Origin: VRUE01 sp963805455
GTDB taxonomy: Bacteria; Actinomycetota; Thermoleophilia; Solirubrobacterales; 70-9
Assembly (NCBI GenBank): GCA_963805455.1
Contig: CAWDUJ010000002.1
Span: 186,001 to 250,000, forward strand
Reading direction: 5' to 3'
Length of the DNA: 64,000 nt
A program made the position numbers and the translations under genes. Below the pieces are notes generated by a model. That model searched no databases. It was not told the DNA's origin and worked only from the letters and a program-made list of their open reading frames with translations. Every line of letters starts with the position of its first letter. Within the stretch, counting starts at the first letter, position 1. Positions 35,566-43,056 of this stretch are shown piece after piece.

Positions 35566-35949
35566 CTAGCTGCCGGCGGCGGCGAGACGGCGGCCCATCT
35601 CCTCGCCCAGCGCCATCAGGCCGCTGGCCGGGCGGACCATCACCATCATTTCCTTGATCAGCCCGTCCTCGCCGAAGCGCAGGACGTCGACCCCCTGCAG
35701 GTCTTTCTCGCCGACCCTGGCCTCGAAGACGAGGACGGCGGTGTCGCCGGTCTCGACCTGGTCGACGTAGCGGAAGTCCTCGAAGACCTCGGCCACGTTG
35801 GAGAGGACCATGCCGAGTGCCTCGTGCCCTTCGTAGGGTTTGAAGACCGCGGGACTGCGGAAAACGACGTCGGGCGCGAAGAGCTCGGCTCCGGCGGAGA
35901 AGTCCTTCGTCTCGGCGGCACGGCGGAAGGCATCGCTCTTCATCGGCAT
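35566..35949 (-). CDS. NTF2/SnoaL-like small protein
   Basis: 127 residues, start at ATG 35949 (a second ATG at 35943 is equally possible). Cone-shaped NTF2-fold signature: FRRAAETKDFSAGAELFAPD, VVFRSPAVFKPYEGHEALGM, then strands VFEARVGEKDLQGVDVLRF and GLIKEMMVMVRP. This fold serves as small enzyme or binding pocket. Lies between HMG-CoA lyase and the carboxylase subunit with gaps of 6 and 11 bp, so it is in the same operon; role unknown. Confidence 0.75.
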   Translation of the reverse strand: MPMKSDAFRRAAETKDFSAGAELFAPDVVFRSPAVFKPYEGHEALGMVLSNVAEVFEDFRYVDQVETGDTAVLVFEARVGEKDLQGVDVLRFGEDGLIKEMMVMVRPASGLMALGEEMGRRLAAAGS

Positions 35950-35955
35950 ATGACC

Positions 35956-36882
35956 CTACTCGCTCCCTGCCCACTCGACCGGCCCGGAGCGTAGGACGTG
36001 GCTCCCGAGCGGGCGGCCGAGCGTCTCCTGAGCGGCGCGGGAGGCCTCGATGAGGCGCGGCAGGTCGATCCCGGTCTCGACCCCCATCTCGTCCAGCATC
36101 GAGGCCAGGTCCTCGGTCGCGATGTTCCCGGTCGAGCCTGGGGGGACCGGGCAGCCGCCGAGCTCGCCGAAGCTCGACTCGAACGAGCCGACCCCCTCCT
36201 CGAGCGCTGCCATCGCATTGGCGAGGCCCTGGCCGCGGGTGTTGTGGAAATGGGCGGTCAGCTCGACCACGCGGAGACGCTCGCGGGCGGCGGCGAAGAA
36301 CTCGTGCGCCTGGCGCGGGTTGGCCATCCCGGTCGTGTCGCCGAACCCGATCTCCTCGCAGCCGGCTGCTATCAACCGCTCGGCGATCCCGAAGACGCGC
36401 TCGGCCGGAACCTCGCCCTCGTACGGGCACCCGAACGAGACCGAGATCACGCCCTCGCACCGAAGACCCGCCTCGGTCGCGGCGGCGAGCGTCTCCTCGA
36501 GCCCGACCAGCGACTCCTCGATCGAACGGTTGACGTTCTTGCGGTTGTGGGTCTCCGAGGCGGAGACGAAGACGTTGATCTCATCGAAGCGATCGCGCAT
36601 CGCCAGCGCCCGCTCGAGGCCGCGCAGGTTCGGGATCAGGACCGAGAACGAGACCCCGTCGCGCCGTTGGACCGCGGCCAGGACCTCCTCCGCGTCGGCA
36701 AGCTGTGGGATCACCTCCGGCCGCACGAACGAGGTCACCTCGATCCGCCGCAGCCCCGTCTCCGAGAGCCGGTCGATCAGCCTCACCTTGTCGGCTGTCG
36801 GGATCTGCTCGGGCTCGTTCTGGAAACCGTCGCGCGGGCCCACCTCGCGGATCCGCACGCTGCTCGGGAGGCTCACGTCCAC
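35956..36882 (-). CDS. mvaB: hydroxymethylglutaryl-CoA lyase
   Basis: 308 residues. TIM-barrel of the HMGL family: EVGPRDGFQNE with the metal/catalytic residues, SETHNRKNVNRS, GDTTGMANP, HFHNTRGQGLAN (metal His pair) and the catalytic Cys in GGCPVPPGSTGNIATEDL. Cleaves HMG-CoA into acetoacetate and acetyl-CoA, the last step of leucine breakdown. First gene of an operon with the NTF2-like gene and carboxylase beta; its product acetoacetate is the substrate of the synthetase at 30568. Confidence 0.94.
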   Translation of the reverse strand: MDVSLPSSVRIREVGPRDGFQNEPEQIPTADKVRLIDRLSETGLRRIEVTSFVRPEVIPQLADAEEVLAAVQRRDGVSFSVLIPNLRGLERALAMRDRFDEINVFVSASETHNRKNVNRSIEESLVGLEETLAAATEAGLRCEGVISVSFGCPYEGEVPAERVFGIAERLIAAGCEEIGFGDTTGMANPRQAHEFFAAARERLRVVELTAHFHNTRGQGLANAMAALEEGVGSFESSFGELGGCPVPPGSTGNIATEDLASMLDEMGVETGIDLPRLIEASRAAQETLGRPLGSHVLRSGPVEWAGSE

Positions 36883-36889
36883 AGGGGGA

Positions 36890-37839
36890 TTATGCCCGGG
36901 GCCGCGCTTCGATCTCCGCGTCTCGAGCCTGAAGCCGGGAGGTCACCGCCACGAGGGTCTCGCTGACGGAGGCCGACTCAAAGCGCACCTGCGCGTGCGT
37001 GAACCGCAACGGGGTCATGCCGGCCGCGATATGCGCCTGGTCGCGGACGAGATCCCGCGCCTGCTGCGCCGGGGTGCGGTGATAGCGAAGGCCGTCGGTC
37101 TCGACGACGAGCCCGAGCGACGGCCAATAGAAGTCGACGCGGAACCCGTTCACCCGTTGGCGAGTCATCGGCAACGGGAGCCTGGCACGCGTGACGATCG
37201 CGAGGAACCCGACCTCGAGCTCTGAATCGGTGAGCCGAAACGTGTGGCGGTCGAGCAGCGCCCGCAGCTGTCCGACCCCTGCTGGCCCTGGTGGGACCGA
37301 GCGCCTGCGCGCAGACCATCCGGATCGACCAGGCCCAGTCGGTCGGCCTCGTTCACCGCCCGCTCGAGCGAGACCGATGCCAACCTGTCCGGCCAGATCG
37401 ACCAGGGTCCGGATCGGGGTCGTGAGCGGGAATGCCGATCGACGAACGCGAAATCGCCGGGCCCGAGACTGACTGCGACGGTGGAGGCGGATGCCGTCCT
37501 TTGGACTTGATGGCCGGTCGCGCGATGAGACTTCGATCACCCCGGACCCCTCGGGCTGCCGGATCTCCCACAGCGCTGCGGCGGCTGCGATGGCTGAGAA
37601 CGGCGCCCTCGACCGCAAGCAAGGACAGCGGCCATCCACTGCCCTCGCCGGGTCAGACCCGGCCGCCCGACCGCGTAGACCCCGCGCATCACGGGATGAA
37701 GGCGACCTCGCGCTACTCGGTGCTGGACCGCCCGTCTGCTGAGCCCCATCCGAGCGAGTTGGCGCGCAGAGACGACGCCATGTTGCCGAGACGCGAGACC
37801 CCAGGCCCCGCCGAGGGACGATTGGTCGTTTGAGCACAC
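36890..37839 (-). pseudogene. AbiEi-type HTH + DUF559 nuclease-like gene with about four frameshifts
   Basis: From GTG 37839: a winged HTH of the AbiEi (type IV antitoxin) kind, ASRQHGVVSARQLARMGLSR and LHPVMRGVYAVGR. Breaks near 37625, 37600, 37370 and 37305 carry the frame through GEGAVLSHRS, ALWEIRQPEGSGVIEV, RAVNEADRLGLVDPDGL and PAGVGQLRALLDRHTF. The C-terminal DUF559 domain, related to Vsr/PD-(D/E)xK nucleases, is intact: FRVDFYWPSLGLVVETDG. Such fusions are frequent in Solirubrobacterales. No AbiEii toxin partner is adjacent. A perfect palindrome spans its start codon. Confidence 0.65.
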
Positions 37840-37853
37840 CCTGGTGTGCTCAA
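37830..37853. promoter_or_regulatory. 24-bp perfect palindrome over the AbiEi/DUF559 start
   Basis: TTGAGCACACC-CT-GGTGTGCTCAA: two perfect 11-bp arms around a 2-bp centre, covering the GTG at 37837-37839 and ending 26 bp before the stop of the upstream thioesterase gene. AbiEi antitoxins are known to repress their own promoters through inverted repeats, which makes an autoregulatory operator the best guess; a transcript hairpin is the alternative. Confidence 0.55.
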
Positions 37854-37879
37854 GTCACCAGTCGCGCGGATTCGGCCCC

Positions 37880-38254
37880 TCAGCCGAGCTGGCCGACGGC
37901 GATCACTCGCCGCTCGTGGGTTCCGACGCCGATCGTCCGGTCGCCTTCGGTCACCTCGACGTCGAAGCGGAGCTTGCGCTCTTCGATCACCTCGCGCAGG
38001 ACCGTGCGTACCTTGCAGGTCGAGCCCTCCGCCGCCGCCGCGACGTGCTTGATGCAGACTTCGAACCCGACCGTCGCCGAGCCCTGGGGAAGGAAGGCGA
38101 GCGCCAGCGAGGCGGAGCTGCCCTCCATCATCGCGATCATTCCGGGGGTCGAGAGGACGCTCGACCCGATCGTGCCGCCGACGTCGGTCAGCAGCCGGTC
38201 GGCGACCACGAACTCATCGATCCGCTCGGCGCCGGGCTGCAGTTCGGTGCTCAC
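37880..38254 (-). CDS. FlK-like hotdog thioesterase
   Basis: 124 residues from a GTG that overlaps the SDR stop by 4 bp. Matches the fluoroacetyl-CoA thioesterase family: LSTPGMIAMMEGSSASLAL, LPQGSATVGFEVCIKHVAA, VIEERKLRFDVEVTEGDRTI and GVGTHERRVI, with the catalytic Thr/Glu/His candidates in STPGMIAMME and IKHVA. Hydrolyses acyl-CoA; natural substrates of most members are unknown. Coupled to the SDR, so the pair probably acts on related CoA thioesters. Confidence 0.85.
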   Translation of the reverse strand: MSTELQPGAERIDEFVVADRLLTDVGGTIGSSVLSTPGMIAMMEGSSASLALAFLPQGSATVGFEVCIKHVAAAAEGSTCKVRTVLREVIEERKLRFDVEVTEGDRTIGVGTHERRVIAVGQLG

Positions 38255-38985
38255 ACCATCCCCAGTCCGCCGCTGACGCCGAGCGTCTCGCCGGTCACGT
38301 AGGTCGCGTCGTCGGAGGCGAGGAAGGCGACCGCGGCCGCGACCTCCTCGGGCTGGCCGAGCCGCTTCATCTGCGTCAGCTCTTTCATCGTCTCGATGAT
38401 TTTCTCGCCGATCTCGCCGAACTCCGTCGCCCCCATCAGCAGCGGCGTCTCGATCGGCCCCGGGGCGATCGAGTTGGCGGTGATCCCGTAGCGGGCGTTC
38501 TCGCGGCCGATCGTCTTCATGAACCCGATGACGCCGGCCTTCGCCGCCGAGTAGACCGCCGAGCCCTTCGACCCGACCCGGCCCGCCTCCGAGGAGATGC
38601 TGACGATCCGGCCGTAGCCGGCCTCCTGCATCGGCCCCAGCGCAGCATGGGTGCAGTTGAGGACCCCGAAGAGGTTGATTCCGATCACCCGCTGCCACTG
38701 GTCCGGGGTCGTGTAGGTGAAGAAGCCGAACTCGTCGGTGCCGGCGTTGTTGATCAGGATGTCGGGGGTGCCGACCGCCTCGACCGCGGCCCTGGCCGCC
38801 TCGAGCTCGGTGACATCGAGCTCGATCGGATGGCCGCTGATCTCGCCCGCGACCCGCTCCGCGCCCTCGAGGTTGATGTCGCCGACCCAGACCTCCGCCC
38901 CCTCGGCTGCGAGCCGCGCGGCGATCGCAGCGCCGATCCCGCTGGCGCCTCCGGTCACCAGTGCCTTCCTCCCCTCGAGCCTCAA
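38251..38985 (-). CDS. short-chain dehydrogenase/reductase, BadH-like
   Basis: 244 residues from a TTG at 38985 preceded by GGTGAG. Rossmann motif TGGASGIGAA, Asp in VGDINLEG (NAD preference), NNAGTD, catalytic Ser (SISSEAG) and YSAAK. The C-terminus GETLGVSGGLGMV matches 2-hydroxycyclohexanecarboxyl-CoA dehydrogenase BadH and beta-hydroxyacyl reductases. Followed by the thioesterase with a 4-bp overlap. Likely oxidises a hydroxyacyl-CoA. Divergent from the F420 genes; the intergenic stretch is 88 bp. Confidence 0.88.
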   Translation of the reverse strand: MRLEGRKALVTGGASGIGAAIAARLAAEGAEVWVGDINLEGAERVAGEISGHPIELDVTELEAARAAVEAVGTPDILINNAGTDEFGFFTYTTPDQWQRVIGINLFGVLNCTHAALGPMQEAGYGRIVSISSEAGRVGSKGSAVYSAAKAGVIGFMKTIGRENARYGITANSIAPGPIETPLLMGATEFGEIGEKIIETMKELTQMKRLGQPEEVAAAVAFLASDDATYVTGETLGVSGGLGMV

Positions 38986-39073
38986 GGGCTCACCAATCTC
39001 GCGCTTTGCTCCCTCACGAAGGACCAGACTATGACGTTCGGCCGCTCGGCGGTCCCGCAATAAACTCTCCGCT

Positions 39074-39760
39074 CTGCCCGAGCCAATCCCGATAATCGGC
39101 GGCACCGGTGCGCTCGGCGCGGGGATGGCGCTGCGCTGGGCCAGGGCCGGACAGGCGACGGTGATCGGATCGCGCTCAGCCCAGCGCGCCGAGGAGGCGG
39201 CGGCGCGGATCCGGGAGCGCGTGCCCGGCGCCGAGGTGGAGGGCCTCGAGAACGCCGAGGCGGCCCGCCGGGGCCAGATCGTCTTCCTCACGGTCCCCTT
39301 CCGGGCCCAGTCGGAGAACCTCAACAACCTCCGCGAGGCGATGGAGCCGGGACAGATCCTGGTCGACTGCACTGCCCCGCTCGCGGCTTCCGTCGGCGGA
39401 AAGGCGACGCGCTCGCTCGGCGTCTGGCAGGGATCGGCCGCCGAGCAGGCCCAGGAAATGCTTCCCGAGGGAGTGACCGTGGTCTCGGGCCTGCACACGA
39501 TCTCCGCCCCGTCCCTCGCCGACCTCGACATCGAGCTCGACGAAGACGTCCCGATCTGCGGCGATCGAAAGGCCGACAAGGCGCGCGTCGCCCGCCTCAT
39601 CGACCAGATACCCGGGCTCCGAGCGGTCAACGCCGGGGCGCTCGAGACGGCGCGGATCGTCGAGCAGCTGACGCCGATGCTGATCTCGATCAACGTCCGC
39701 TACAAGATCCACGCCGGGATCCGGATCACCGGCCTCCCCGACGGGGACCATTGGGGGTAG
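39074..39760 (+). CDS. npdG: F420-dependent NADP reductase (NADPH:F420 oxidoreductase)
   Basis: About 228 residues. Rossmann motif PIIGGTGALGAGMALRWARA, then SRSAQRAEEAAARIRE, VFLTVPF and the C-terminal INVRYKIHAGIRITGLP, all as in the NPDG/Fno family. Transfers hydride between NADPH and F420. The first ATG (39125) would cut off the GGTGALG nucleotide-binding loop, and upstream of it the frame has no ATG, GTG or TTG back to a stop codon. I start at CTG 39074; a hidden indel is the alternative. Head of the npdG-fbiA-fbiD-fbiB run. Confidence 0.85.
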   Translation: MPEPIPIIGGTGALGAGMALRWARAGQATVIGSRSAQRAEEAAARIRERVPGAEVEGLENAEAARRGQIVFLTVPFRAQSENLNNLREAMEPGQILVDCTAPLAASVGGKATRSLGVWQGSAAEQAQEMLPEGVTVVSGLHTISAPSLADLDIELDEDVPICGDRKADKARVARLIDQIPGLRAVNAGALETARIVEQLTPMLISINVRYKIHAGIRITGLPDGDHWG

Positions 39761-39767
39761 GACGGCG

Positions 39768-40694
39768 GTGAGGGTCGCCCTGCTCGCCGGCGGGACCGGA
39801 GGGGCCAAACTCGGCGCCGGCCTTCAGGAGGAGATCGGCGCCGACCTCTCGGTGATCGCCAATACCGGCGACGACATCGAGACCCTGGGCGTCCACGTCT
39901 CCCCCGACCCCGACCTCGTCACCTACTGGTTGAGCGGAGAAATCGACGCCGAGCGCGGCTGGGGGATCCGGGACGACAGCTTCACCGTCTTCGAGCGGCT
40001 GGCCCGGCTCGGCGCGCCCGACTGGTTCGGCCTCACCGACCTCGACCTCGCGACCTGCCTCTACCGCCGCCAGTTCCTCGACGAGGGCGGGACCCAGACC
40101 GCGGCCCAGGCCCAGATCGCGGCCGCGCTCGGGGTCGCCGCGAGGGTCATGCCGATGAGCGACGCCCCGGTCCGGACCAGGGTGCTGACCGCCGCCGGGC
40201 GCTGGGACCTTCAGGAGTACCTGATCATCCACCGCGGCCAGCCCGAGGTGACCGGGGTCGAGCTCGAGGGAATCGCAGAGGCAGAGCCGAGCCCCGAGGC
40301 CCTTGCCGCGATCCGCGACGCGGAGGCGATCGTGATCGGCCCCTCGAACCCGGTGATCAGCATCGGCCCGATCCTGGCGGTGCCGGGGATCCGCGAGGCC
40401 ATCGCCGCATCCGAGGCCCCGGTGGTCGCGGTCAGCCCCTACGTCGCCGGGGAGGTCGTGAAAGGCCCGACCGAGCGCTTCATGGACGCGATCGGCCGGC
40501 CCTCGACGGCGAGCGGGGTCGCCTCGCTCTACGCGGGGCTGATCGACGCGATGGTCGTCGACGAGGGCGACCCGGACCCGCCCCCCGATCAGATCCCCAC
40601 CCAGGCGGCGCCGACGCTGATGGACAACGCCGCCGCAAGGGCCCGCCTCGCCCGCATCGTGCTCGACCTCGCCGCCAGCTTGAGCGAAGGTTGA
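39768..40694 (+). CDS. fbiA: 2-phospho-L-lactate transferase (F420 biosynthesis)
   Basis: 308 residues from a GTG. CofD/FbiA family: ALLAGGTGGAKLGAGLQE nucleotide loop, ANTGDDIETLGVHVSPDPDLVTYWLSG, RDDSFTVF and IGPSNPVISIGPIL. Joins the lactyl (or enolpyruvyl) phosphate donor made by FbiD to the deazaflavin Fo, giving F420-0. Seven bp after npdG and overlapping fbiD by 4 bp. Confidence 0.96.
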   Translation: MRVALLAGGTGGAKLGAGLQEEIGADLSVIANTGDDIETLGVHVSPDPDLVTYWLSGEIDAERGWGIRDDSFTVFERLARLGAPDWFGLTDLDLATCLYRRQFLDEGGTQTAAQAQIAAALGVAARVMPMSDAPVRTRVLTAAGRWDLQEYLIIHRGQPEVTGVELEGIAEAEPSPEALAAIRDAEAIVIGPSNPVISIGPILAVPGIREAIAASEAPVVAVSPYVAGEVVKGPTERFMDAIGRPSTASGVASLYAGLIDAMVVDEGDPDPPPDQIPTQAAPTLMDNAAARARLARIVLDLAASLSEG

Positions 40695-41332
40695 AGGCGA
40701 CGGCGGTACTCCCGGTCAAGCGGTTCGCCGAGGCGAAGCAGCGGCTGGCCGCCGGCATCGAGGAGGAGCAGCGCCTGACCCTGGTCGCCGCGATGCTCGC
40801 CGACGTCCTCGAGGCGGTCGCGGCGGCGCGGATGATCGAGCGGATGGTCGTCGTCAGCGACGAGCCCGGCGCCGCCGGGCCCGCGGCCGAGGTGGGCGCC
40901 GAGCTGATTCCCGACACCCCCGGCGCCGGGCACTCGGAGGCGACCCTGGCCGGCATCGAGCGCGCCGTCGAGGCCGGGGCGGAGTGCGTTGTCCTCCTCC
41001 CCGGCGACTGCCCGCTGCTCGACCCTCGCGAGCTGGACCGGCTCCTGACCGGCGTCCCGAGCCGCTACGTGGCGATCGTCCCCGACCGCCACGGAACGGG
41101 GACCAACGCTCTCGTTCTCGCGCCGCCGGGGTCGATCCGACCCGCCTTCGGCGAGGGCAGCCGCGAGCGCCACGTCGCCGCCGCCCGCGAGGCCGGCGTC
41201 CCGTTTGCGGTCGAGGAGATCCCATCGCTGGGCCTCGACCTCGACACCCCGGCCGACGTCGTCGCCCTCACCCGCGAGCTGGCCTCGCGCCCGGGCCGCG
41301 CCCGCCGCACCGCAAAGGCGCTGGGAATATGA
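40691..41332 (+). CDS. fbiD: 2-phospholactate/phosphoenolpyruvate guanylyltransferase (F420 biosynthesis)
   Basis: 213 residues from a TTG overlapping the fbiA stop. CofC/FbiD nucleotidyltransferase: VLPVKRFAEAKQRLA, VVSDEPGA, VLLPGDCPLLDPRELDRLL (metal-binding Asp), DRHGTGTNALVLAPP and IPSLGLDLDTPADV. Makes the activated phospho-donor (LPPG or EPPG) for FbiA. Overlaps fbiB by 4 bp. Confidence 0.95.
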   Translation: MKATAVLPVKRFAEAKQRLAAGIEEEQRLTLVAAMLADVLEAVAAARMIERMVVVSDEPGAAGPAAEVGAELIPDTPGAGHSEATLAGIERAVEAGAECVVLLPGDCPLLDPRELDRLLTGVPSRYVAIVPDRHGTGTNALVLAPPGSIRPAFGEGSRERHVAAAREAGVPFAVEEIPSLGLDLDTPADVVALTRELASRPGRARRTAKALGI

Positions 41333-42072
41333 GCATCGAGGTCCACCCCGTCGAGGGGCTGCCGGAGTTCGTCGACGGGATGGCCGTCGGCGAGGAGATC
41401 GCCGGCCGCGCCGTGCTCGAGGAGGGCGACGTGCTGGTCATCTCGCAGAAGATCGTCTCCAAGGCCGAGGGGCGCGTGCTGCCGCTGTCCTCGGCGATCC
41501 CGGGCGGCGAGGCGCGCCGGCTGGCCGCGGTTCTCGGCAAGGACCCGGCCCTGGTCGAGCTGATCCTGACCGAGAGCCGCCGGGTCCTGCGGGCCGAGCG
41601 CAGCGTCCTCATCGTCGAGACCCGCCACGGCCTCGTCTGCGCCAACGCCGGGGTCGATACCTCGAACCTCCCCGAGCCGGGGACGGTGGCGCTGCTGCCC
41701 GAGGACCCCGACTCCTCGGCGCGCCGGATCCGCTCCGAGATCGAACGATCGAGCGGGCGCCGTGTAGGGGTCGTGATCGCCGACAGCTTCGGCCGCGCCT
41801 GGCGGCTCGGCCAATCCGAGGTCGCGATCGGGTGCGCCGGCCTCACTCCCCTCGATGACTGGCGCGGCCGCGAGGACGCAGGCGGACGGGCCCTCGAGGC
41901 GACCCAGATCGCGGTCGCCGACGAGGCGGCCGCCGCCGCTGACCTCGTCCGCGACAAGTCCAGCCGGGTCCCGGCGGCGATCATCCGCGGGCTGGGCCGA
42001 TTCGTCACCGAGGAGGACGGCCCCGGTGCCGTCGCCCTGCGGCGGCCCCCCGAGGAGGACCTCTTCCGTTAG
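41329..42072 (+). CDS. fbiB: F420-0:gamma-glutamyl ligase, single-domain form
   Basis: 247 residues from ATG 41329. CofE fold: DVLVISQKIVSKAEGR, LILTESRRVLR, CANAGVDTSNL, GVVIADSFGRAWRLGQSEVAIG (metal-binding Asp and Ser) and DDWRGREDAGG. Adds glutamates to F420-0. Mycobacterial FbiB has an extra C-terminal FMN-reductase domain that reduces the dehydro intermediate; that domain is missing here, so this step must come from another gene if the organism uses the PEP route. Convergent overlap of 4 bp with the next gene. Confidence 0.95.
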   Translation: MSIEVHPVEGLPEFVDGMAVGEEIAGRAVLEEGDVLVISQKIVSKAEGRVLPLSSAIPGGEARRLAAVLGKDPALVELILTESRRVLRAERSVLIVETRHGLVCANAGVDTSNLPEPGTVALLPEDPDSSARRIRSEIERSSGRRVGVVIADSFGRAWRLGQSEVAIGCAGLTPLDDWRGREDAGGRALEATQIAVADEAAAAADLVRDKSSRVPAAIIRGLGRFVTEEDGPGAVALRRPPEEDLFR

Positions 42073-43052
42073 ATCGCGAGCACGGCGGAGCCCAGCAGAG
42101 CGCCGCTGCGCATCGACTCGAGCGCCTCGTTGGCGCCGCTCAACGGGTGGACCTCGATGTCGGTCTCGATCGGGAACTCCTCGGCGAGCGCGAGGAACTC
42201 CTCCCCGTCGCGCCTGGTCAGGTTGGCGACCGAGCCGAGCGAGCGCTCGCCCCAGAGGATCTCGTAGGGGAACGCCGGGATCTCGCTCATGTGGATCCCG
42301 GCGCTGATCACCCTCGCCCCCTTGGCGCTGACCCGCAGCGCCGCCGGCATCAGCGGCCCGACCGGGGCGAAGACGATCGCGCCGTCGAGCTCCTCGGGCG
42401 GCGCGTCGGTCGAGGACCCCGCCCACTCGGCGCCCAGGCTCCGGGCGAACTCCTGGCCCTGATCGTCGCCCTCCTTGGTGAAGGCGAAGACCCTCCTTCC
42501 CTGGTGGGCGGCGACCTGGCAGATGATGTGTGCCGAGGAGCCGAAGCCGTAGAAGCCGACCCGCTCGACGTCGCCGACCATGCGCAGCGCCCGGTACCCG
42601 ATCAGCCCCGCGCAGAGCAGCGGCGCCACCTTCTCGTCTGTGTAGCCGCTCGGGATCGGCAGGCAGTAGCGCTCGTCGGCAACGGTCAGCTCGGCGTAGC
42701 CGCCGTCGATGTCGTAGCCGGTGAAGCGGGCCCGGTCGCAGAGGTTCTCGCGGTCGCTGAGGCAGTAACGGCACTCGTTGTCGGTCCAGCCGAGCCAGGG
42801 GACGCCGATCCGCTCGCCGACCGCGAACCGCTCGGCGCCCTCGCCGGTCGCGGCGACCTCGCCGACGATCTGATGTCCCATCACCAGCGGCAGCTTCGGC
42901 TCGGTCAGATCGCCGTCGGCGATGTGGAGGTCGGTGCGGCAGACGCCGCAGGCGGAGACCGATATCAGGACCTCACCGGGGCCCGGCTCCGGAGCGGGCA
43001 GCTCGGCGGGCCGGAGGGGCTCGCGCTGCCGCTCGAGCACCATCGCCCTCAT
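42069..43052 (-). CDS. zinc-type alcohol dehydrogenase with altered structural-zinc site
   Basis: 327 residues, AdhA-like MDR family. Catalytic zinc: CGVCRTDLH and MGHQIVGEV with GH. The structural zinc region reads WTDNECRYCLSDRENLC, so three Cys remain and the first is Asp. Nucleotide loop GFYGFGSSAHI lacks the usual GxGxxG but fits this subfamily. Oxidises an alcohol with NAD(P); the F420 neighbourhood does not by itself show cofactor use. Convergent with fbiB. Confidence 0.85.
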   Translation of the reverse strand: MRAMVLERQREPLRPAELPAPEPGPGEVLISVSACGVCRTDLHIADGDLTEPKLPLVMGHQIVGEVAATGEGAERFAVGERIGVPWLGWTDNECRYCLSDRENLCDRARFTGYDIDGGYAELTVADERYCLPIPSGYTDEKVAPLLCAGLIGYRALRMVGDVERVGFYGFGSSAHIICQVAAHQGRRVFAFTKEGDDQGQEFARSLGAEWAGSSTDAPPEELDGAIVFAPVGPLMPAALRVSAKGARVISAGIHMSEIPAFPYEILWGERSLGSVANLTRRDGEEFLALAEEFPIETDIEVHPLSGANEALESMRSGALLGSAVLAI

Positions 43053-43056
43053 CGGC

